From Amycolatopsis sp. NBC_01480 (lineage in GTDB: Bacteria; Actinomycetota; Actinomycetes; Mycobacteriales; Pseudonocardiaceae): a stretch of 64,000 nt of DNA. Of the stretch, positions 51,153-59,715 are shown piece by piece. Positions within the stretch are counted from its first letter, which is position 1; each line of letters starts with the position of its first letter. The DNA lies in contig NZ_CP109442.1 of assembly GCF_036227205.1 (NCBI RefSeq), positions 4,898,001-4,962,000 of the forward strand, in the 5' to 3' direction. The notes under the pieces are model-generated. The model had not been told where the DNA came from. It made no database searches and saw only the letters and a list, made by a program, of their open reading frames with translations. The translations under genes were made by a program, and so were the position numbers.

Positions 51153-52139
51153 TCATGGCGCTGGCTCTGACGTCGGTCTGGTCCCTGAGAGGAAGTCCGC
51201 TCCTGCCCAGAGATACGGCTCAATCTTGATCACTTGATCGACATCAGGCGCGTCGATCATCAGACCCGCACCCAGGTAGAGACCCACATGGTGGACGTGC
51301 TGTTCGGTCCCGAAGAAGACCAAGTCACCCGGGAGCAGGGGCTGGCCGGCGGGGACGCGCGGGCCGGCACGGTACTGCGCGTCAGCGGTGCGGGGCAGGG
51401 CGAGGCCGGCGGCGGCGTAGGCGGCGGTGGTGAGTCCGGAGCAGTCGAAGCCACCGTCTTGTGCCCCGTTGCCGCCCCACACGTACGGCAGTCCCCGTTG
51501 CCCGCAGGCGTAGTTGATCGCGGTCATCGCGGCGGCGGTCGCGGTCTGGATGTTGGTGCAGTCCCCGGTCCCGGTCGTCGCGGGTGCGGGTTGGCAGCGG
51601 ACCCCGGCCACGGCCGCAACGATCGCGCGGGCGGCGTTTTCGTGCTGGGCGTAGGCGTTCGGGAATCCCGAGCCCTGGACTGCTTGTGCGGCGTCGTTGA
51701 CGCTCATCGTCTGCCAGTTCGGTGTGGCGGTGAGGTGTTCGAAGAACTTTGCCGCCGCGTAGGTCGGGGTGGCGACTTGGTGCGGGGTGCCCCAGCCCAT
51801 CGAGGGCCGTTGCTGGAACAGCCCGAGTGAGTCGCGGTCGCCGTAGTACAGGTTGCGCAGCCCGGATTCCTGCATCGCGGCGGCAATCGCGATCACCCAG
51901 CCTGCCTCGGGTACGCCCCTCTGCTTGCCGACCGCGACGATGATGGCGGCGTTGCCCATTTGCTCGGCGGTCAGGCCGACGACGGTGCCGGTCGGTGTGC
52001 CGTCGGGCGTGCAGGTCAGGGCACCTGCCGCGGCGCTGCTGCCGAAGAGAGGCCTGATGATGCCGGCGACACCGGCGCCGATCAGCAGCGGAATAGCGAG
52101 GACCAGGGCGGCGACGCTGGCGCCGAGTTTGCTTCCCAT
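51153..52139 (-). CDS. Cell-wall hydrolase: lysozyme-like plus NlpC/P60 domain
   Basis: 328 residues. An N-terminal membrane helix (about 8-28) is followed by a lytic-transglycosylase-like domain with AAMQESGLRNLYYGDRDSLG (E91 catalytic candidate) and a C-terminal NlpC/P60 domain with DCSGL (C233) and HHVGLYLG (H284). This is the pattern of VirB1/TcpG-type enzymes that open peptidoglycan for conjugation in Gram-positive bacteria. It follows the replication-relaxation gene by 85 bases. Confidence 0.92.
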   Translation of the reverse strand: MGSKLGASVAALVLAIPLLIGAGVAGIIRPLFGSSAAAGALTCTPDGTPTGTVVGLTAEQMGNAAIIVAVGKQRGVPEAGWVIAIAAAMQESGLRNLYYGDRDSLGLFQQRPSMGWGTPHQVATPTYAAAKFFEHLTATPNWQTMSVNDAAQAVQGSGFPNAYAQHENAARAIVAAVAGVRCQPAPATTGTGDCTNIQTATAAAMTAINYACGQRGLPYVWGGNGAQDGGFDCSGLTTAAYAAAGLALPRTADAQYRAGPRVPAGQPLLPGDLVFFGTEQHVHHVGLYLGAGLMIDAPDVDQVIKIEPYLWAGADFLSGTRPTSEPAP

Positions 52140-52224
52140 GGTGGGATCGCTCTCCTTTCGCAGTGAAGGGCCGGGGCCGGACGGGGGAGTTCCTGGGTGT
52201 GGGCGGAGAAGAAGGCCCCGGTTG

Positions 52225-53319
52225 TCAGTGCTCGCCGCGGGCGACCCGGTTGGGGGTGGCCGGTGGAGGGATCGGACTCGGCGGTGGCAGCCGGTACGGC
52301 GTGGCCGCGGCGGCCTCGCCGTCGCTCTGACCGTCGTCGGGCGCGGCAGGGTCGGCGGGCGGTGGCAGGCCGGGCCAGGCGTCGGCGAGGTCGGCGAGGC
52401 GGTAGCGCGGGCCGGCGCGGTCGGCGCGCGCCGAGGTCAGCGGCAGCCACACCGCCTCGGCCGGGCTCGGATACGGCGCGGCGGGGTCGAGCAGGTCGGC
52501 CGCGGCGGTGGCCACCGGCACCGTCCGGGGGTGGTCGAGGCCGGCGTGGACGCGGGCGAGGGCGGTGCGGGCGCCGGCTTCGCGGCGGGTGCTGGGCAGC
52601 CACACCAGCACCGGGGTGGCGATGCCGGTCGACTCGGCCAGCCGGGCGTAACCGGCGAGCTTGCGCCCGACCTTGGTCAGGGACTCGGTGCCGGTGTCGA
52701 ACTCGAGGAACCACTCCACCTCCCGGACGCCGCCGGTGCGGTGGCGGGTGCGCCAGCGGCCGTAGCTATCGGGGATGACGAGGTCACCGAAATGCCGGGC
52801 ACAGCGGGATTCCGACCACCACACCACCACCGCCTCCGCCTGGGGCGGCAGGGTGCGGCGAGCGCGGGCGATCAGCGAGGTGAAGAAGTCGTTCACACCG
52901 ACGGTGTGGGCGAGGCGCTGGTTGTGGGCGATGCCCATGGCGCGGTCGTGCCGGTAGCCCAGTTCTGTGACCTCGAGGCCGTACTCGGCGGCGAGGACGG
53001 CGGCGCCGGCGGGGCCCAGGACGTAGTGCATGGGTGCGGAGCCGAGCTGCTGGAACGGCTGGAACCGGGACACCGCGCGCCAGAGGTACAGGTCGCGCAG
53101 CCGCTGCCGCGCTGAGCGCCCGGAGGGGAAGGCCACATCCTGGATCTGGGCGGTGGTCAGGACCCGGTGCTCGTGCAGCAGGGCCAGGAGCCACTTGTCG
53201 CGGACGGTCAGGCGGGCGGCGAGCATGGCCTGGTGCTCGACCGAGCCGGCGGCGCGGGCGGTGTGGCGGCCGGGGAGGTGGCCGCGCAGGCTGTGCTGGC
53301 GGGTGATGGTGGTGATCAA
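52225..53319 (-). CDS. Replication-relaxation family protein
   Basis: 364 residues from TTG 53319, chosen for the GAGGAG site eight bases upstream; earlier codons are Arg/Pro-rich and lack a start signal. The core begins with LTVRDKWLLALLHEHRVLTTAQIQDVAF, a winged helix, then RLRDLYLWRAVSRF and a nuclease-like fold with EVEWFLEFDTGTES near residue 235, the pattern of PF13814. Members lie beside conjugation ATPases and are thought to act in plasmid DNA processing. No classic relaxase tyrosine motif is seen in the window. Confidence 0.82.
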   Translation of the reverse strand: MITTITRQHSLRGHLPGRHTARAAGSVEHQAMLAARLTVRDKWLLALLHEHRVLTTAQIQDVAFPSGRSARQRLRDLYLWRAVSRFQPFQQLGSAPMHYVLGPAGAAVLAAEYGLEVTELGYRHDRAMGIAHNQRLAHTVGVNDFFTSLIARARRTLPPQAEAVVVWWSESRCARHFGDLVIPDSYGRWRTRHRTGGVREVEWFLEFDTGTESLTKVGRKLAGYARLAESTGIATPVLVWLPSTRREAGARTALARVHAGLDHPRTVPVATAAADLLDPAAPYPSPAEAVWLPLTSARADRAGPRYRLADLADAWPGLPPPADPAAPDDGQSDGEAAAATPYRLPPPSPIPPPATPNRVARGEH

Positions 53320-53452
53320 CGGACGCTCCTCTGGCGAGGTGTCAACAGGGGTGTGGACAAGTGCTGTGGACAGTCCGGCTCCGCCCCGGGTGGAACCGGC
53401 GGCTGCGGCTGTTTTTCTTGTGGCGCGGCGGAATACCGCGTCGGGCGGCGGG

Positions 53453-56011
53453 TCAGCGGCGGGTGCGGCGGGGATCGGTCTTGGGCGGCCGGGCCGGCGG
53501 AACCCGGCGCGCGGTCGGCGCGGTCCGGGTCGCGGTGGCGCGAGTCGCCGCTGCGGTGTCACCGGCGGCGGTGTTGTGCGCGCGGCGCCGGGCGCGGAGC
53601 GCGGCCCGGATTTCCCGTGCCCGTCCGGGAATCGGGTCGCGCATGGGCGTGGTGGTCATGGTGAAGGGTTCGGTTTCCTCGCCGTGCACGACCAGCCGGG
53701 TCGCGGTGTGGTAGACGCCGAGGTGGGACAGGTCGTGGTCGGAGAGCCGGGGTGCGGTGTGGCGGGCGAGTTCGCGGGCGTCTTCGGGGCTGGCGGAGAA
53801 GAAGATTTTCGAGCGGGCGTTGGTGGAGATGCCTTCCTTCAGCTCGCGGGACAGTTGCCCGAGGTGCTGGTGCGCGAGCGTCATCGACACGCGGAATCCC
53901 CGGGCTTCGGCGAGCATGTCTTCGAGCGGGTAGGGCAGGTTCAGGAAGTTGTGGCATTCGTCGACCACCAGGCTCGCGTCGGGACGCTCGCGTTGCGGGA
54001 CGCGGGCGCGGGCGGTGGTGGCCTGCCAGGTTCGGGCCACGACCAGGGACCCGACCAGCCGTGTGGTCTCCTCGCCGAGGGAGCCTTTGGGGATGCGGAC
54101 CAGGCAGATGCCGCCCTCGTCCAGGACCTGGGACATGTCCACTGTGGAGCGTCCGCCGGCGATGGCTTCCTTGACGAAGGGCCGCAGCAGGAACGCCCGC
54201 AGTTTGTTCATCAGCGGGGAGATGACCTGGGAGCGGGAGCTGTCGGTGAGGTCGTCGTACCACTCCCAGAACCCGCGCAGCACCGGGTCGGCGAGCCCGG
54301 CGGTGATGCGGGACCGGAACGCCTCACTGACGAGCAATTTCGGCAGATCGGCCAGGGTCGGGACACCTTCTTGCGCCCGCAGGGTCAGGCAGGCGGCGCG
54401 CATGAGGTCGTCGGTGCGCGGACCCCAGAACGCCGAATACACCCTGCGGAACACCGAGACGAGGTTGTCGACCTCCCGGTCGGTGTCCCCGCCCTCCAAC
54501 GGATTCAGGATGGGCGGGCGGTGCCGGGAGTCGGCGTCGAACAGCACCACGCGGTCCGCGGCCGAGCGCGGCAGCCGGTTGAGGACGTCGGTGACCAGAT
54601 CGCCTTTCGGGTCGATCAGGACGACACCGCGGTGGTTCTCGGCGTCGTCGAGGATCATGGTGCCCAGCAGGGTTGACTTCCCGCTGCCGGTGGCGCCGAG
54701 CACATGCAGGTGGTGGCGTGCGTCGGCGACCCGCAGCCCGACCGGGCGGGCGTGGCCGGTGTCGGACTGGCCCAGCGGTTTGACCTCCGGTCCCGGTGTC
54801 GCGACCCCGGGTGGCGGGGCGACGGCTTTGGCTCCGGCGCGTTCGACGCCGGGGATGTCCGGGTCGGTGGGCAGGTGCGCGAGCACCGCCAGCTCGGGCA
54901 CCGAGAGCAGGTCCCCGCGCTCGAGGCGCCGGCCGGCGAGCGCGTGGGCGGGCCGGCGTAGACGGGTGCGGGTGTAGTGGTTGTGGTCGGTGTAGGCGGC
55001 GAACGCGGCGGCCAGCGCGTGTGCCCGCCCACGTGCGGTGTCCCGGGCCCGCCGGGCCAGGTCGTCGGGGACGTTGGCGGGCAGCTCGGTGGCCACGGCG
55101 TAGCGCACGACGGTCTCGTACTGGGAGCCGCGCTGTTTGCCCACGATCGCCTTGTTCTGGGCGGAATATTCCAGCGACAGCTGCGGGTCCTGGCTGATCC
55201 GCCGCGAGTCCGGGGTCCGGCCCCGGAGACCGGCGTGCGCACCCGGCGTGACCGCGTCCAGGATCCGCCCACCGAGCCGGCCCGGGGAGCCCTGGTGCAC
55301 CCGGCGGGCCGCGCGGCGGGCCCGGGCGACCCGGGCGCCGGTGACCGGGCGGGCGAGGATCTGCACGCAGGCGCGCTCGTCCCGGCCGAGGCCGACCGGG
55401 GCGCCCAGGAGCCCCCGGATCGGGTCCGCGTCGAAGCTCGTGCGGATCGGCAGCGCCTCCGGGCGGGCCAGGCGCAGCTGCCCGCCGACCGTGATCCGCC
55501 GGCGCCCGGACCCTGGATCGGGGAACGGGGAGGTGGCGGGGCTGGTGCGGGTGTGGGAGCCGGGCCAGGCGGCCTCGATCGCCCGCTCCACCAAGCTGGG
55601 TGGGATGACGCCGGGGACCCAGAACTGCACGGAGACGCCATGCTCGCCAAACACGTACTCCATCGCCAGATGCGGCTGCCCGGCCCACCACCGCCGCCAG
55701 GCCGGGCGCAGCAATCCGACGAGGTTGGACCAGACCGCGACGCCGCCGGCGGGATCCACGGTGGGTGGGGCGAGCACGGTGATCCGGCGGGCACCGACCA
55801 GCAGCGCGGCATGTCGGCGGGTCCGCCACCAGCGGTGTGCCGCGACCCCGCCCGCCAGCGCCACGGCCAGGGCCACGGCGGCGACCGGTCCCCACCCCAG
55901 CGCCCACTCGCGCAGGGCGGTGAGCAGGGTGGCGGTGGCGCTGCCGGGGTCGCGCAGGTAGTCACTCACCCAGTTCTGCATCACCGGCGATGCCGCGTCG
56001 CGCGAAGCCAT
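53453..56011 (-). CDS. TraG/VirD4-type coupling ATPase
   Basis: 852 residues from ATG 56011 (GGGAGG upstream). One membrane helix at about 41-58, a large N-terminal domain, then the motor domain with Walker A LGATGSGKST (438-447), VVLIDPKGDL and Walker B SLVVDECHNF (D684, E685), plus the AEARGFRVSMTLAHQHLGQL helicase-like motif. It would bring DNA to the conjugative channel. It follows the VirB4 gene by 67 bases; the 133 bases after its stop contain no gene. Confidence 0.93.
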   Translation of the reverse strand: MASRDAASPVMQNWVSDYLRDPGSATATLLTALREWALGWGPVAAVALAVALAGGVAAHRWWRTRRHAALLVGARRITVLAPPTVDPAGGVAVWSNLVGLLRPAWRRWWAGQPHLAMEYVFGEHGVSVQFWVPGVIPPSLVERAIEAAWPGSHTRTSPATSPFPDPGSGRRRITVGGQLRLARPEALPIRTSFDADPIRGLLGAPVGLGRDERACVQILARPVTGARVARARRAARRVHQGSPGRLGGRILDAVTPGAHAGLRGRTPDSRRISQDPQLSLEYSAQNKAIVGKQRGSQYETVVRYAVATELPANVPDDLARRARDTARGRAHALAAAFAAYTDHNHYTRTRLRRPAHALAGRRLERGDLLSVPELAVLAHLPTDPDIPGVERAGAKAVAPPPGVATPGPEVKPLGQSDTGHARPVGLRVADARHHLHVLGATGSGKSTLLGTMILDDAENHRGVVLIDPKGDLVTDVLNRLPRSAADRVVLFDADSRHRPPILNPLEGGDTDREVDNLVSVFRRVYSAFWGPRTDDLMRAACLTLRAQEGVPTLADLPKLLVSEAFRSRITAGLADPVLRGFWEWYDDLTDSSRSQVISPLMNKLRAFLLRPFVKEAIAGGRSTVDMSQVLDEGGICLVRIPKGSLGEETTRLVGSLVVARTWQATTARARVPQRERPDASLVVDECHNFLNLPYPLEDMLAEARGFRVSMTLAHQHLGQLSRELKEGISTNARSKIFFSASPEDARELARHTAPRLSDHDLSHLGVYHTATRLVVHGEETEPFTMTTTPMRDPIPGRAREIRAALRARRRAHNTAAGDTAAATRATATRTAPTARRVPPARPPKTDPRRTRR

Positions 56012-56078
56012 GGTGGACCTCCCTTTCGGGAAACTCTTGCGAGACAAGGAAAAATTCGAGAGCGAGCGCGGAGCCGGG

Positions 56079-58031
56079 TCACGCGGGGCCGAGGTCGAGG
56101 TGTCCGGTGTCGTCGAGCCCGTCATCGTCGGGCTCCGTCTCGGTGTCCCCGGCAGACCCGAGGTCGAGGTAGGCGTCGGCGAGGCCGCTGTCGGTGGCGT
56201 CCGGGTCTGCTTCGGCGAATCGGGCGAGTTCGGCGGGGTCAGTCGTGATCAGGAAGTTCTCGGTGGGCGAGGCCAGCGACTGGAACGCCACCCGCTGTGT
56301 CCCCGAGGACAAGAGACCCTGGCCCCGGTCGGCCGACAGCAGGAACTGCCGCTCGCCGGCGGACAGGTCGAAGGTCTCGGCGATCTCGTCGATGGCTTGC
56401 GGCGCCTGGCGCAGCAGCACCTGGGTGGCGGCGTTGCTGACGATGGCTTTGCCCAGGTCGCTGCTGAGCACGTCGGCGGTGTCCTGGGTGGCGACGGTGA
56501 GACCGCACCAGTGTTTACGGGCGGCTTTGGCCATCCGCCACAGGAACTTCGCGCCTGCGGGTTGCTGCATCAGCAGCCACGCCTCGTCGACCACCACCAG
56601 CCGGGGCTGCCGGTGGGCGGGGTTCGAGACGCGCCGCCAGACGGTGTCGAGCACGAGCAGGGTGCCGATCGCCCGCAGCTCGTCGGGCAGATCCCGCAGG
56701 GAGAACACGACCAGGTGCCCGTCCGGGGCCGCAGCGGTGGGCCCGTCGAAGAGATCGGCGAACGACCCGTCGACGAACGGGTGCAGCCGGGCGGCCAGGT
56801 CGGCGGCCACCGCGTCACCTCTGTCGCCGGAGGCGGCGAGGACGTCGCGCAGGTCACGCAGCAGCGGCGCCGGGCGGGTCCAGGTGCGGGCGTCGCCGGT
56901 GATGCCCACAGCCGCGTAGGTGGCGGTGATCGCGGTGTCGAGCACGGCCCGCTCGGCGCCGGTGACCTCCGCGCCGAAGAGCACCGCGAGGACGGTGTGC
57001 AGGAACAGGCTGCGCCGGCGGAGCGCGTCGCGTGGGGCGGTGCGGCGGCCGTGGGCGTCGGTGTGCACGGGCAGGTCGAACGGGTTCACCCTGACCCCGC
57101 CCGCACCGAGGTGCACGTAGGTGCCGCCGACCTGGGCAGCCAGGCGGGCGTACTCGTCCTCGGGGTCGACGACGAACACCTGCACCCCGCCCGCGGCCCA
57201 CCCGTTCTCGTCGTCGCCGAGGGTGCGGTAGAGGCTGCGCAGCAGCTCGAGCTTGACCAAGTACGACTTGCCTGCCCCGGAGCGGCCCAGTACGACGGAG
57301 TTGTAGTTGTCGCACGCGAACCGGTCCCAGTGCACCAACCCGGCGGAGCCGATGTTGTAGCCGTAGAGGACCCCGGGCGGGGCCGGGGTGGCAGGGGCGG
57401 TCGGGGGCAGGTCCGGTGAGGTGAAGGGATAGGCGGCGGAGACCGCGGCGGTGTCGAACGTCCGTTTCAACCCGAGCGGGTCCAGCCCGAGTGGCAGGGT
57501 GGACACCCAGCCTTGCAGCGCCCGGTAGGTCGCGGGTTTCGCGTCCAACAAGAGTGACGCGCACAGTGACCGCAGCGCCGAGACCTCCTCGGCGAGCGAG
57601 GTTTCGTCCGGTGCGTGCACGGTCAGGTAGAGGCCGAATTTGAAGAGTTTCCCGTCGCCGCGGGCGATGCGCCGGGACAGGTCGGCGGCGTCGGCGGCGG
57701 CGGCGTCGAGGTCCGGGTCGTCGAGCCGGTCATGCCGGGCGTTATGCCGGCGGGACGATTCGAGTTTGCCGCGTTGGGTGCGCAGACCCTTGGCGGCGGT
57801 GGCCGGGTCGACGGGCTGGACGTGCACGGACACGTCGAGGCGCGCGGGGTAGGTCAGCAGCGGGGCGAGCCAGCCGGGGTAGACCTCCTGCGGATAGCCG
57901 GTCACACCGAACGAGGCAACGAACTCGTTGCCGACTTCCAGGTGCCGGGCGGATACCGACAACGAGTCGGGGGTGAACGCCCCGGCCGACCCGGACCGGC
58001 CCGCGGCGGCGTGGTTTCTGGTGCGTGCCAT
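56079..58031 (-). CDS. VirB4-like conjugation ATPase
   Basis: 650 residues from ATG 58031, seven bases after the PrgI-type stop. Walker A is LGRSGAGKS (248-256), VFVVDPEDEY follows at about 285-295, and Walker B is LVVVDEAWLL (478-487), with AVQ-like VATQDTADVL after it. The N-terminal 220 residues contain the usual TraC/VirB4 region (GYPQEVYPGWLAPLL). It drives the T4SS. Confidence 0.93.
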   Translation of the reverse strand: MARTRNHAAAGRSGSAGAFTPDSLSVSARHLEVGNEFVASFGVTGYPQEVYPGWLAPLLTYPARLDVSVHVQPVDPATAAKGLRTQRGKLESSRRHNARHDRLDDPDLDAAAADAADLSRRIARGDGKLFKFGLYLTVHAPDETSLAEEVSALRSLCASLLLDAKPATYRALQGWVSTLPLGLDPLGLKRTFDTAAVSAAYPFTSPDLPPTAPATPAPPGVLYGYNIGSAGLVHWDRFACDNYNSVVLGRSGAGKSYLVKLELLRSLYRTLGDDENGWAAGGVQVFVVDPEDEYARLAAQVGGTYVHLGAGGVRVNPFDLPVHTDAHGRRTAPRDALRRRSLFLHTVLAVLFGAEVTGAERAVLDTAITATYAAVGITGDARTWTRPAPLLRDLRDVLAASGDRGDAVAADLAARLHPFVDGSFADLFDGPTAAAPDGHLVVFSLRDLPDELRAIGTLLVLDTVWRRVSNPAHRQPRLVVVDEAWLLMQQPAGAKFLWRMAKAARKHWCGLTVATQDTADVLSSDLGKAIVSNAATQVLLRQAPQAIDEIAETFDLSAGERQFLLSADRGQGLLSSGTQRVAFQSLASPTENFLITTDPAELARFAEADPDATDSGLADAYLDLGSAGDTETEPDDDGLDDTGHLDLGPA

Positions 58032-58038
58032 GGGAGGT

Positions 58039-59319
58039 CTACCTGCTTTCGATCTCGTCGTCGTAGTCCCAGTCCTCGTCGTCGGACAGCCACGGCCCCG
58101 CCGCCTGCGGGCGGCCGGATCGCGGCGCCTCGGCGCGGGAGGGCTCGGGGCCGCGATCCGCAGGGCCGGGGGAGCGGCGCGTGGCCGGGGCGCGGCGCGG
58201 GTGCGCAGCCGCTGCGGGTTCGGGGTCGTAGAGGTCGGTGAAGGTGGTGGTGGCGGTGACGACCTCGTCGGCGGCGGCCAGCCCGGCCGAGGGCGGCAGG
58301 AACGTGTCGGGGTTGCACGCCGCGGCCAGCACCCCGGTCGCGGCCGCGGCATCGAGCGGGGTCACGACGATCCCGGCGGGGGAGAGCAGTTCGGTGGCTT
58401 CGCCGAGGCGGCGGACGAGCCGTTGCTCCGCGGCCTGCCGCACCCGCTCGTCCACGGTGTGCTCGTCGCTGCGGCCGCGCCGCCACGGCAGCCTGATCGC
58501 TGTGGCGGGTGCCGGGCTGGTGCGCAGGGGTTCGTGCAGCACGAGCAGCACCTGCCGGCGCAGCAGATCCGACTGGGCGGTGAGCTCGGCGAGGAAGTCC
58601 GCGTGATCGCGGGCCGCGGCCTCCAGCGCGGGGTGCGGGAGCCCGCCGGCGCGGGCCCGCAGCTCGGCGATCTGCGGCGCGAGGTCGAGCCGTTCGGCCC
58701 GCACGAGGAACTGCACGGGCGCGGTCAGGCTGTGCAGATACCGGGCAAACGAGGCGACAAGTGCTTCTTGCTCTCCCGGTGTGCGCAGCGAGAAGTTGAC
58801 GGTGGAGCAGACGGCGATGACCGCGAGGCCGTCGCCGCCGAGGTCGACGATCCCGGCCGGCGCGCCGGTGTCGGCCACACCGTGGGCCGGGAGTTCCAGC
58901 GGGGCCGGCGATACCGGCTCGGCCCCGGCGGGGTGCCCGCGGCCGCCTCGCGTGTCGGGGTGCTGGGCGGTCAGCCAGGCCGGGGCCGCGCGGACGCCGT
59001 CGGGGGCGGAGACGCGGTGGCGCGGGGACAGGTGCTGGCGGATCGCGGCGAGGGCGAGCGTGTCCAGCGGGAGTCCGTCGCGCCGGCCCAGTGCCAGCAC
59101 GGTGGCCGCGATCCCGGCCGGGACCGCGACGATCAGGAACACCGGCAGCGGCAGTACGGCGCGGCTTGCCGCGTAGAGGCCGTAGAGCAGCAGCCCGGCG
59201 ACGCCGAGGATCCCTAGTTGCCGGGCGGTCAGCGGCCCGAGGACCCGGTCCGGGCGATCGACATCGGCGGGGATACGAACCGCATACGACACGTTCGTTC
59301 GGGAATCGTGGTAGCTCAT
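58039..59319 (-). CDS. PrgI/VirB3-like conjugation membrane protein (SCO6880 type)
   Basis: 426 residues. The N-terminus has the PrgI pattern VRIPADVDRPDRVLGPLTARQLG and two membrane helices (about 33-50 and 55-76). The cytoplasmic part (about 150-370) resembles the long C-terminal region of SCO6880-like proteins. ATG 59319 has no good ribosome site: only GGGTAACCACCA precedes it, and that sequence belongs to the inserted unit upstream, so the original leader may be lost. Confidence 0.88.
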   Translation of the reverse strand: MSYHDSRTNVSYAVRIPADVDRPDRVLGPLTARQLGILGVAGLLLYGLYAASRAVLPLPVFLIVAVPAGIAATVLALGRRDGLPLDTLALAAIRQHLSPRHRVSAPDGVRAAPAWLTAQHPDTRGGRGHPAGAEPVSPAPLELPAHGVADTGAPAGIVDLGGDGLAVIAVCSTVNFSLRTPGEQEALVASFARYLHSLTAPVQFLVRAERLDLAPQIAELRARAGGLPHPALEAAARDHADFLAELTAQSDLLRRQVLLVLHEPLRTSPAPATAIRLPWRRGRSDEHTVDERVRQAAEQRLVRRLGEATELLSPAGIVVTPLDAAAATGVLAAACNPDTFLPPSAGLAAADEVVTATTTFTDLYDPEPAAAAHPRRAPATRRSPGPADRGPEPSRAEAPRSGRPQAAGPWLSDDEDWDYDDEIESR

Positions 59320-59321
59320 TG

Positions 59322-59573
59322 GTGGTTACCCATCCCTTTCATCCGTTGTGTGGCCGGGATCTGCCGGTGTTGTTCGAGCGGCGGACGCGGCGCGGGCTGT
59401 GGTTCGTGTGTGAGGTCGACGGCAAGCAGCGAGCGACGCTGCGGCAGGAGTGGACCGATCGCGGCGCGCCGGCTGGTGATCAGCGGCTATCGGCCGACGG
59501 GCTGACGGCGTTGCGCGAGGTGGTCGACGCGGTGGCGGGTCGCCGTTCAGGCACCACCCAGGTGGGTGAATGA
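59322..59573 (+). CDS. DUF5372-family protein
   Basis: 83 residues from GTG 59322. It begins VVTHPFHPLCGRDLPVLFER, which matches the T-H-P-F-H-P-L-x-G start of DUF5372, a family encoded next to recombinases or transposases. The C-terminal half (LSADGLTALREVVDAVAG) is helical. Its role is unknown. It is divergent from the PrgI gene with only two bases between the start codons, so its promoter must lie within that gene or be missing. Confidence 0.72.
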   Translation: MVTHPFHPLCGRDLPVLFERRTRRGLWFVCEVDGKQRATLRQEWTDRGAPAGDQRLSADGLTALREVVDAVAGRRSGTTQVGE

Positions 59574-59715
59574 TGATCTTGATGGTGCGTGCACTCGACA
59601 ACGACGGCTCGACCGGGCCGGGGATGGGGCGTGGTGGCCGCGGCCTGGTCTGGCGAGGCGGTGATGGCCGTGGCGAACATGGTCGAATCGTTGCTGCGCA
59701 AGGACAGTCGCGGCG

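Noticed and set aside
52225..59319. A classic relaxase or integrase in the conjugation region
   Set aside because: No MobA/TraI tyrosine-HUH motif and no tyrosine-integrase R-H-R-Y pattern was found; the only recombinase is the serine type at 59716, which belongs to the inserted element.
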